Of a stretch of DNA of 64,000 nucleotides, positions 8,750 through 16,355 are shown piece after piece. The position numbers and the translations under genes are program-made. How positions within the stretch are numbered: position 1 is the stretch's first letter; the number at the start of each line of letters is the position of its first letter. The notes under the pieces are model-generated. The model was not told the origin of the DNA. It searched no databases and was given only the letters and a program-made list of their open reading frames with translations. The stretch is from an uncultured Phocaeicola sp. (GTDB lineage: Bacteria; Bacteroidota; Bacteroidia; Bacteroidales; Bacteroidaceae), in contig CANQSM010000001.1 of NCBI GenBank assembly GCA_947626525.1, forward strand, positions 1 to 64,000. The letters are read 5' to 3'.

Positions 8750-11596
8750 TTAACACTGTCCACATACAATATCCAGCAGTTCATTGGCTATGAATGAGTC
8801 GGCGATTCGTATCACGTTGTTCTCTTCTGTGTTGTAACCAAAGAAGTTGATGCTGCCGTACCAGACTTTGGATTTATCAATTATCGCACATTGCACTGAC
8901 TGGGTTTTGTCGCATTGTACTTCTATGCCATACGCCACTAATTCTTGATCGCTATCACCTTGTTCCTTGACCCAGACAACAACTTCAATACCATTGGTCA
9001 TAAGGTCTCGTAAAAGATATAATAATCGAGGGGTGTATTTATACTTTATCTTCTGACAGGAGATGACTATGCTATGTTTGGCTGTAAGCAGGTCTTGACG
9101 GAATGGTTCTGAAAAAGTCTGACCATCGTAAATCAATTCTCGCTTTGAAACGCTGTTTCCTTCTGTTTGTTTAGGGACACCATAACCCACAGATGCGTAC
9201 CCTCTCAATCGCTTTCGATACATGGAATCGCAGATGGGAATGCGTATGTCAACATAGTCATAGATGCGCACCTCATTCTTTCCCTCGTAATCCCGATGCA
9301 ATCTGCCTGCATATTGGGCTATATTCCCTTTCCATGAAATGGGTAGCGCAAGAAACAGCGTGTCAAGTCTGGGATAGTCGAAGCCTTCACCGATGTATTT
9401 GCCTGTGGCAACTATTACTAAAGATTCAGAAGTTGGGACATTTGCTAATTTTTCCATTGCTATCCTCCTCTCTTTCACAGAGTCTGCACCGACAAGACTG
9501 ACTACATGCATTGCATGAGGCTGCAACAAATCCGCAAGAATCCTCACGTGGGATGTCAAATTGGTAAGGATGATGGGAGTCCGTTCTTCTGCAATTTCCT
9601 TTTTCACATCCTCTATGATGAGCTTGTTTCTCGCATCGTCTGTCGATAAAGCCTCTATGGTTTGAGTATATGTTTTGGTGTCTGGCGAGATATTACGGAA
9701 AGATGTGAAACGCGGTATTAGGGTGCGAACAAAGCTTTGTCTGTCCATCTGGCTTTTAGCATCCGCAGTATATCGTATCTTACCACATTGCATAAAGATG
9801 ATGGGCTGATGTCCGTCCTTGCGTATTGGGGTGGCAGTAAGTCCATAAACGTAGTGAGCGTTAACTTGTTTCAACACCTGTTCAAAACTTACGGACGAGA
9901 CATGATGACATTCGTCGACAATCACCATGCCGTAGTCTCTAACGAAAGGTTTGACCTCGTTGTTCTCCAAACATGATTGTATTAAGGCGATGTCTATCAT
10001 TCCATGAAGAGAGTCCTTTCCCGAGTATAGTTCTCCTATGGGAGAATGGTTCTTCTTCCGTCGTTTTGATTTGTCCTCTATGATTTCGTTAATTTCCAAG
10101 AAGTCTTTCAAATGCTTCTTCCACTGGTCGAGCAGCGACTTCCTGTGCACCAATATCAACGTATTCACTTTCCCTTGAGCAATCATCGCAATAGCAAACA
10201 CGGTTTTCCCAAAAGCCGTTGTGGCAGACAGTGTGCCTACAGGATGAGGAAACATAGAGGACATGGCTCGTTGTTGTTCTTCACGAAGTTCTCCTTTGAA
10301 TGACACATTGATGGTTCGTCCGTAACAGGTCTTATCATCTATGGAGTATCTCACATTGTTTGCCTTAAGCAGCTCCACTACATCATCTTCGCATCCACGA
10401 GGCAGAGCTATAAAGTTGTCCATCAATTCTGAGCATGATATGATACGCGGAACATCATAAGTAGGCAGCCGCATGCCTTGCTTTGCATAAAACTCGGGGT
10501 TATGAAATGCTGCCATTCGCTTGAAATAGTTGACAGCCTTTGCCGAAAGACAAGCCAAAGGAATGTACAGCATGTTTCCCCTTGTCAATGTCAGACTTGA
10601 CGGAAAATCTGATTGACCGACAGTCTCTGGCTTTGGAGTTTCCCAAGGTTTTCCCTCGCTGCTTTTTGTCAATTCGCCCAATGTCGAAGCGTGTTTCTGT
10701 AGAATGAGATCAACGGTTTCCTCTGACAGTTTTTGAATACTGAGCAGGAAACTCCATTGGTCGGGATAAGGCTGGAAACTTTCATCTACAAAAATGCTGT
10801 TGCCATTCCTTCGTGCCTGCCCTTGTAAGGGCAGGGCTACGAGATTTCCCAATCCACCATCTGGCAAAGCGTCTTGGTTCGGGAAAAACCTGTCGTATGA
10901 TTTAAAGGATAGATGTACCTCCTTATTCATTGCCTCTGACAGAATTGACTTTCCCAGTCGTCTTGCCTTAATGGCTGCTATGGCAGTATCAAAGAACACC
11001 CACACATGTGCCCCATTGCCGGAGCGTGACCGCTCAATGTAACAAGGAACGCCCCATTCCTTGCACACACCTGTAAAGGCAAGCACATCCTTCTGATACC
11101 CATGTTCACAACTCTTGTCATCGAAATCGGTACTGAGGAAATAGCAGGTGTTGTCGTTCAACATCGGATATAAGCCAACTACATCACGGCCATAGGCATC
11201 CTTACCTGCAAGGTGGTTGAAGATATGTTCGTATGATAATGGAGCGAACTTCCGGTTAGGACATTCTGTACATTTGTATTTACGCTTGTCGCAGAACTCC
11301 CTGTTCCATTCTCGTTCGCACACTGGTTGATAGCCAGACTTCTTTGTTGTATCGCTATACCATCTTCTGGCAAAGACATCCTCCCGCCCTTTGAATAGGC
11401 CTTGGAACAACTCAACCTTTTCTTGTAGAGAAAGGCTGATGGTTGAATCCGTCGAGTTTGAGAATTGGGACGCAGTAAGGTTGGAATCATGAACATACGC
11501 CTTAAACGGTATGCCATGCTCGGCAAGAAGAGACTTCAACCGTTTATTTTCCTCTTCCAACTCGTGCAATCTTCTTATGAGGGTGTCTGCATCCAT
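8750..11596 (-). CDS. TOTE-type primase-helicase with C-terminal PLD-like domain
   Basis: A 948-residue conflict-system protein. In order: a short coiled coil (1-30); a cysteine cluster (C93, C102, C109, C112); an archaeo-eukaryotic primase domain with 'STDFDD' (155-160) and 'RSGNGAHVWV' (191-200); an SF2 helicase with a P-loop variant 'TTAFGKT' (459-465), 'DECHH' (561-565), 'TATP' (587-590) and 'QYAGRLHRD' (761-769); and a PLD-like domain (825-948). The expected HxK of the PLD motif reads 'SVQ' (900-902), although the aspartate and 'WYGSIN' remain, so this nuclease may be dead. It starts 10 nt after the XRE gene, so the two are likely one operon. A role in mobile-element conflict is inferred from the family. 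Confidence 0.85.
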   Translation of the reverse strand: MDADTLIRRLHELEEENKRLKSLLAEHGIPFKAYVHDSNLTASQFSNSTDSTISLSLQEKVELFQGLFKGREDVFARRWYSDTTKKSGYQPVCEREWNREFCDKRKYKCTECPNRKFAPLSYEHIFNHLAGKDAYGRDVVGLYPMLNDNTCYFLSTDFDDKSCEHGYQKDVLAFTGVCKEWGVPCYIERSRSGNGAHVWVFFDTAIAAIKARRLGKSILSEAMNKEVHLSFKSYDRFFPNQDALPDGGLGNLVALPLQGQARRNGNSIFVDESFQPYPDQWSFLLSIQKLSEETVDLILQKHASTLGELTKSSEGKPWETPKPETVGQSDFPSSLTLTRGNMLYIPLACLSAKAVNYFKRMAAFHNPEFYAKQGMRLPTYDVPRIISCSELMDNFIALPRGCEDDVVELLKANNVRYSIDDKTCYGRTINVSFKGELREEQQRAMSSMFPHPVGTLSATTAFGKTVFAIAMIAQGKVNTLILVHRKSLLDQWKKHLKDFLEINEIIEDKSKRRKKNHSPIGELYSGKDSLHGMIDIALIQSCLENNEVKPFVRDYGMVIVDECHHVSSVSFEQVLKQVNAHYVYGLTATPIRKDGHQPIIFMQCGKIRYTADAKSQMDRQSFVRTLIPRFTSFRNISPDTKTYTQTIEALSTDDARNKLIIEDVKKEIAEERTPIILTNLTSHVRILADLLQPHAMHVVSLVGADSVKERRIAMEKLANVPTSESLVIVATGKYIGEGFDYPRLDTLFLALPISWKGNIAQYAGRLHRDYEGKNEVRIYDYVDIRIPICDSMYRKRLRGYASVGYGVPKQTEGNSVSKRELIYDGQTFSEPFRQDLLTAKHSIVISCQKIKYKYTPRLLYLLRDLMTNGIEVVVWVKEQGDSDQELVAYGIEVQCDKTQSVQCAIIDKSKVWYGSINFFGYNTEENNVIRIADSFIANELLDIVCGQC

Positions 11597-11606
11597 AATC
11601 GTAGTC

Positions 11607-11894
11607 TTACATGATTGTTTTTTGCGCCACTTCTATGGCATCGCATTTCAGAACCAGGTCATTTTCATCGCCTACTGCATCTATCACTTTGTCTGCAAGC
11701 CATAGTTTCAGCATCTCGTTTTCATCCTGATGCAGCAATTCTGCAAGTTTGACTACTTGCTCTCGTTTGGCTCGTCTGTCTCCACGTTCAATCTTACTGA
11801 ACATGGGGGTGTCAATCTCTAATGCAGCTGCCAGCTGGCGTTGCAACAAACCTTGCTCGTCTCTGAGCTCTCTGATTTTGTCTCCGAATAACAT
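11607..11894 (-). CDS. XRE-family helix-turn-helix regulator
   Basis: A 95-residue protein. The N-terminal HTH_3 domain (about 5-60) shows 'LRDEQGLLQRQLAAALEIDTPMFSKIERG', the typical lambda-repressor-like helix pair, followed by 'QVVKLAELLHQDENEMLKLWLADKV'. The C-terminal tail probably mediates dimerization. It is the first gene of a two-gene operon with the primase-helicase, and its upstream region carries repeated GTTCGACTAAA-like sites. The likely role is autorepression and control of the downstream effector, an inference from position. Confidence 0.88.
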   Translation of the reverse strand: MLFGDKIRELRDEQGLLQRQLAAALEIDTPMFSKIERGDRRAKREQVVKLAELLHQDENEMLKLWLADKVIDAVGDENDLVLKCDAIEVAQKTIM

Positions 11895-11913
11895 ATCTCT
11901 TTTTTTTCTTTAA

Positions 11914-12044
11914 GTTCGACTAAATATATTTTGTTCTACTAACGCATAAAAGACACATTGTAACTGATTGTCAGAATATTACAAATTCAAGTGTGTACAC
12001 TTCGACTAAAAGTTCGACTAAAGTTGGACTAAACTTTGACTAAA
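11914..12044. promoter_or_regulatory. Operator-like repeats TTCGACTAAA in front of the XRE gene
   Basis: Four near-tandem copies start at 12001, 12013, 12024 and 12035 (TTCGACTAAA, TTCGACTAAA, TTGGACTAAA, TTTGACTAAA; period 11-12 bp). Two more lie close to the XRE start: GTTCGACTAAA at 11914 and GTTCTACTAA at 11933. The four-copy cluster runs into the end of the AlbA_2 gene. An 11-bp period puts all copies on one face of the helix, which suits cooperative binding, probably by the adjacent XRE protein. Confidence 0.55.
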
Positions 12045-13708
12045 ATCCACTTCTTACCATTTGTTAATTCGATAATGCCTTCTTTTTTAAGAGCCGATAG
12101 CAAATTACTTATCTTTCGAATCTTCTGTTCATCTGTCAATACATCAGACAACTTGGATTGCAATAGTTGATTGAGCTCGCCTCTGGTAGCTCCACCGAAC
12201 GATTTTAGGTATGATATGATCATCTCTTTGAAGTGCATGTCATTGAAGCTCCTGTTTCTGATGTATTCAGTTTTCAGTTCTTCATTATTGGCAGTTTTGG
12301 CAACATATTCCGACAGGTATAACTTGGGATAGCGTCCTTCTATAAGGTGCAACTTCCTTAATCGATTGGCAGTCTCTTTGTCAATAGTGTCATGTTTCTG
12401 TACCATATCCAATGCTATGCAGTCATTTAGAGACAGATTGGGATTGGCTTTCAACAAACGATAATATTCCTCATTGATAAGTTTGCCGTAGATTTTTACT
12501 GTGACTTCCTTTCTTGCTTGGTCAATCTTGTAATCGGGCATTGGGAAGAAACGTTTTTGTTGTTCTGTGAACACCTTTCGGATTCCTCTTCCAATTGTGT
12601 CTATCATATTAAAATTAACCATACCCTGGCACAGGGCATAGTTTCGATAGAATTTCTGTGGACCATTCTGTTCAATTGCATTCCTGACAGTGCCAGGAAG
12701 AAAATATCCTCCATTTGCGAAAGTCACAGAATTTGGATCTTCCACCATGGTAATACGTTCCTGCATGGTGTAATCTTGGTGAGCTATACAATTATGGAGC
12801 ACCTCGCGTATGCTGTAGTCATCGTATTGTTTGACAATGTCTGGAAACAAAGTTCCACCGGGTAAGATACGCTGATTCAGATTGCGAATCCTTGACAATG
12901 CCTCATTTACTGTCAGAATAAATGGCGTAGGGAAGTGCTCGTAATCAATCTTCTCGTCATGGTCATCAATCAGTACCCATGTGATAGTAGCCACAGCGGG
13001 ACTAATCAGATGAACCGCAGTCTCTTTACCTAACAATAAAATTGCAGCACGTGTCAGTTTACTTTTTATTGCCACGCCAGCACGATTAAGCAGTTCCATA
13101 TCATCCCATTCATCAACTTCATCTGCTAAGCGGGGATGAACTGCCTTATACTCATCGCGTGCTTTTGCCAAGGCCTTGCCGTCGAGGTCGTCCCAAGTGG
13201 CATTTTCAACAATCTCTGCAGACCAATCAAAAACAGGACTATTTTCTTCCAATATAGCATTCAACCTCTCTTGGGTTAATTCCACCAAGGAATCCTCAAT
13301 GCGTTGCCATGCCTTGTTATGGGCATATACCGGCAACTTGGGACGATGCTTAGGGATGTGAATCACCCAGATTTTCTTGTTGGTATCATCCGTGATAAAT
13401 TCTTCTACATCAAGTCCTTCTGTAGATAGATTGACACAGCGTTCCGTCAATCTCAGAATAGCTTTCTGTCTATCATAATTGTAGGTGTCCGTGCCGACAA
13501 TCTCTAGTGTCTTGTCATGCACACCCACCACGAGGAAACCGCCCTCCATGTTGGCGATAGCCGACACGTAGGAAATCACATCATCTTTCTCGTCCCCACA
13601 GAACGAGTTCTTCAGATTCTTAAATTCCTTCCATTCACAGTGAGCATTCTCTTGTGGGTACTCGCGGAGGAGGTATTGTTGTAATTCAAGTTCTGTCATA
13701 GAAATCAA
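12029..13708 (-). CDS. AlbA_2 (Schlafen-type) putative ATP-binding regulator
   Basis: A 559-residue soluble protein. The N-terminal AlbA_2 domain (about 15-140) shows 'ENAHCEWKEFKN' and 'ISYVSAIANMEGGFLVVGVHD'. The middle holds a divergent GHKL-like ATPase module with 'IREVLHNCIAHQDYT', 'FANGGYFLPGTV' and 'MIDTIGRGIRKVF'. The C-terminus (about 480-559) looks like a winged helix. Such proteins are often annotated as RecG-like or transcriptional regulators and are frequent in defence islands. The molecular activity is not established here. It lies 134 nt upstream of the XRE-helicase operon on the same strand, separated by the operator-like repeats. Confidence 0.82.
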   Translation of the reverse strand: MISMTELELQQYLLREYPQENAHCEWKEFKNLKNSFCGDEKDDVISYVSAIANMEGGFLVVGVHDKTLEIVGTDTYNYDRQKAILRLTERCVNLSTEGLDVEEFITDDTNKKIWVIHIPKHRPKLPVYAHNKAWQRIEDSLVELTQERLNAILEENSPVFDWSAEIVENATWDDLDGKALAKARDEYKAVHPRLADEVDEWDDMELLNRAGVAIKSKLTRAAILLLGKETAVHLISPAVATITWVLIDDHDEKIDYEHFPTPFILTVNEALSRIRNLNQRILPGGTLFPDIVKQYDDYSIREVLHNCIAHQDYTMQERITMVEDPNSVTFANGGYFLPGTVRNAIEQNGPQKFYRNYALCQGMVNFNMIDTIGRGIRKVFTEQQKRFFPMPDYKIDQARKEVTVKIYGKLINEEYYRLLKANPNLSLNDCIALDMVQKHDTIDKETANRLRKLHLIEGRYPKLYLSEYVAKTANNEELKTEYIRNRSFNDMHFKEMIISYLKSFGGATRGELNQLLQSKLSDVLTDEQKIRKISNLLSALKKEGIIELTNGKKWILVKV

Positions 13709-13989
13709 ATTTAAAAGAGCCTTTTACCCTCATGCTCAGGAGGTCCCTTTAAAGAAGGATTATTAGTAGACCTATTATTGACCACCAGATTAGATTAGCT
13801 AAATGCTTACCCATCTGCTTCTAAAACTCTTCCTTAAACGGGGATGGCTTTTTTGAACCAGCCCCTTTGTCATGGGACTGTTCAATCTATATGCCACCGA
13901 TGTTAATAAAATAATTTTTATCAAACATAGTTTTATACATTTTGAAATGTTCTTGCATCACACGTTATCATCCCTGTTTGCTTCCGGGC

Positions 13990-14093
13990 TGGCATCTACC
14001 TACTCTCCCACAAATGCAGTACCATCGGCATTGACGTATTTCACTTCTCTGTTCGGAATGGTAAGAGGTGGGACAACGCCATAAAAAACACCA
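13990..14093 (-). rRNA. Orphan divergent 5S rRNA-like sequence
   Basis: On the minus strand the 104 nt contain CCATTCCGAACAGAGAAGT, GCCGATGGTACTGC and GTGGGAGAGTAGGT, the most conserved blocks of bacterial 5S rRNA, in the right order and spacing. The ends pair (TGGTGTT with the 3' GATGCCA, with G-U pairs), and helix II also pairs with changed bases on both sides. No 16S, 23S or tRNA lies nearby. It begins 15 nt past the stop of the AAA ATPase gene and is read in the same direction. It could be a decayed pseudogene, a relic of recombination at an rRNA operon, or a co-opted RNA. Confidence 0.75.
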
Positions 14094-14108
14094 AATTTGT
14101 TCTCGTAA

Positions 14109-15716
14109 TTAATTTTCTTTAGAGTTGTTTAAGTCAAATGACCTTTCCAATTCTAATTCTGGACGAGTTAGAAGGATTGGCATTTCTTCTCGTTTTGTTG
14201 TAATTGGAACATTGGAAGCGTTTTTGGCTCTTTTTATAGCCCAATTTCTTAATGTGGAAATTTGTTCTTTCATAGTTGTTGAAAGCGGAACTGTAGCTTT
14301 AATAGCATTTAGGATGTGTATCATTTCAAGTTTTGGGGATGACGGATTCTCAATAAATGCAGAAAACATAGCTTCCTTGATACATTCCTCTATCTCAGCA
14401 CCATTAAAATTGTTTGCTTGTTCAGCTAACACATCTAAGGCGTAAAGAGATGGGTCTTTTCCATTTTTTTTCAGGTGAATAGAAAAGATTTTTTCTCTTT
14501 CCGCTTTTTCTGGTAAATCAACAAAAAAGATTTCATCGAATCGTCCTTTCCTTAGTAATTCTGGAGGAAGTTGATTGATGTTGTTCGCTGTAGCGACAAC
14601 GAATACTGGTGCAGTTTTCTCCTGCATCCAAGTCAATATTGTAGAAAATATCCTGGATGTCACACCTCCGTCTGTTGCCCCACTTGATTGAACTCCACTT
14701 AATCCTTTTTCAATTTCGTCAATCCAAAGAACACAGGGAGCTACAGCTTCAGCTGTTGCAATAGCTTTTCTTATATTATCTTCACTACTTCCCACAATAC
14801 CTTGAAATACTTTGCCTACATCCAATCTAAGCAAAGGCATGTTCCAGTTTGAAGCAATACTTTTGGCAATCAAGCTTTTGCCACAGCCAGGAACGCCAAG
14901 CAATAGAAGACCCTTTGGCTCTTTTAGTCCCCATTCTCTTGCAGTTTTTTCATAGGCTAATTGTCTTTTTTGGAGCCAATCTTTAAGATTGTCCATACCA
15001 CCAACGTCCAATAAACTTTCATTTTTGGGGAAATAATCTAAGATACCAGATTTTCGAATGATTTGCTCTTTCTCGGAGGAAACCGTAAAAGGTGAATTCT
15101 TATCAAAACTGTCCTTAACAGAGGCTAAACAATATGCTAAATCTGCTTCCATTGATGTCATTCCTAAAGCAGCATCAATCAACTTGTCTCTTAAAGACGT
15201 GTTAAGTTCTATTTTTGATTGTCTTGCCACAACATCCAAGACTTCTCCGATTTCATTTCTTTTGGGGAGAGGTATCTGCAAAACCGTTACATATTTTTCG
15301 AGTTCAGCTGGTAAATTGTAACTAGAGGACAAAATAATGGCATGTGTATTATTATTTGTTGCTTCCGCTATTTTCCTAATTAACAATTTGACTTCATCCC
15401 TTTCAAAATAGTTGTTAATGTCATCAAGAATAAAAATGTTTTTTTCTCCGGCCTTTTTAGCATTTAGAATATACCCTAACAATTCTATGGGATTCTGCAT
15501 TCTTTCGATATTTTTTTCAGTTTTATCAGGCATTATTTGTACTAGACCATAAACACAATCCCACTGAAAAAGGTTTACGGTCTTGCCCTCTCTACGTAAA
15601 ATATCAATAATACCCTTAATCTTTTGTTTGGTACGATAGTACTCAAAACTATAAAGATACAAGACTGGATAGTATGCTCGTATCATTAAAATCAATTTTT
15701 GAAAGATGTCTTCCAT
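14109..15716 (-). CDS. Ycf46-like AAA+ ATPase
   Basis: A 535-residue protein whose N-terminal half looks like a degenerate AAA module ('IFILDDINNY' near 95) and whose C-terminal half is an active AAA+ domain. That half has Walker A 'GVPGCGKSLIAKS' (about 265-280), Walker B 'CVLWIDEIEKGL' (about 330) and sensor/arginine-finger region 'LLRKGRFDEIFFVDLP' (about 390). The paired layout fits the Ycf46 family of chloroplast and bacterial ATPases. It is the last gene of a five-gene operon, starting 1 nt after the Ycf35-like gene. It probably remodels or powers a complex with its operon partners. The family call is by pattern. Confidence 0.82.
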   Translation of the reverse strand: MEDIFQKLILMIRAYYPVLYLYSFEYYRTKQKIKGIIDILRREGKTVNLFQWDCVYGLVQIMPDKTEKNIERMQNPIELLGYILNAKKAGEKNIFILDDINNYFERDEVKLLIRKIAEATNNNTHAIILSSSYNLPAELEKYVTVLQIPLPKRNEIGEVLDVVARQSKIELNTSLRDKLIDAALGMTSMEADLAYCLASVKDSFDKNSPFTVSSEKEQIIRKSGILDYFPKNESLLDVGGMDNLKDWLQKRQLAYEKTAREWGLKEPKGLLLLGVPGCGKSLIAKSIASNWNMPLLRLDVGKVFQGIVGSSEDNIRKAIATAEAVAPCVLWIDEIEKGLSGVQSSGATDGGVTSRIFSTILTWMQEKTAPVFVVATANNINQLPPELLRKGRFDEIFFVDLPEKAEREKIFSIHLKKNGKDPSLYALDVLAEQANNFNGAEIEECIKEAMFSAFIENPSSPKLEMIHILNAIKATVPLSTTMKEQISTLRNWAIKRAKNASNVPITTKREEMPILLTRPELELERSFDLNNSKEN

Positions 15717-15717
15717 A

Positions 15718-16353
15718 TTATTTGTTTTTTAAATCAACATTATTAATTCTCCTTGGTTTCATTTTGCCAATGTATTTTGCTGGTACAGGCTTCTTCGTCA
15801 TTACTCTTTTGTTACCAAGAAGATGCTCCAAAACATCCATTGCTTCATGAGCTTTTTCGTTAACGTCATTCGGCAAATAATCAGAATCTGTTACAATAGT
15901 TCCATCATAAAGTATTGTAAACTTAATAGAAGCAAATGGTTCGTCTTCTGAAGGATCATACGATTTTGCCTCCATAAAGAAGCAATACTTTTCTTCCTTA
16001 GTTGGAATAAAAGTAAAATTCGAGCGGTATGTAAAACCAGCGTTTTCAAATTCTGAAATCAAAGCATTCTTTGAGTATTCTGCATTTAACTCTTGAAATT
16101 TTACTTTTAGTTCTTCTACTTTTTCTTGCGCATTCGGCATATAATAAGTATTGTAGGTAACTTCATTGGTTGACATATTGAGTTTTAATGCAAACTCGCC
16201 AAAGAAGTTGGAACCAATTCCAACCTCAGTAACCAATAGTATGTTATTCTGTATAGAATACTTCCATCCCAAAGCGTCACACGCAGCCTTCAAGACATTA
16301 GCATTCATTACTTGTGGATTCCGAGCGAATCTAGATGACTCAAATCTTGACAT
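15718..16353 (-). CDS. Ycf35/DUF1257-like protein
   Basis: A 211-residue soluble protein. The N-terminal 'LKAACDALGWKY' and the later 'QELNAEYSKNALISEFENAGFTY' resemble the start and end of DUF1257 (Ycf35), a family often encoded beside Ycf46-type ATPases. Here too the next gene is a Ycf46-like ATPase, 1 nt away. The C-terminus is basic ('KKPVPAKYIGKMKPRRINN'). The similarity is weak and was judged by eye, so the protein could be an unrelated conserved hypothetical. Its place in the operon, 2 nt after the PLD-like gene, makes a role in the same complex likely. Confidence 0.6.
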   Translation of the reverse strand: MSRFESSRFARNPQVMNANVLKAACDALGWKYSIQNNILLVTEVGIGSNFFGEFALKLNMSTNEVTYNTYYMPNAQEKVEELKVKFQELNAEYSKNALISEFENAGFTYRSNFTFIPTKEEKYCFFMEAKSYDPSEDEPFASIKFTILYDGTIVTDSDYLPNDVNEKAHEAMDVLEHLLGNKRVMTKKPVPAKYIGKMKPRRINNVDLKNK

Positions 16354-16355
16354 AT

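Noticed and set aside
13872..14084. Plus-strand open frame of 70 residues
   Set aside because: It is the antisense of the 5S-like sequence; conserved rRNA bases explain the open frame.
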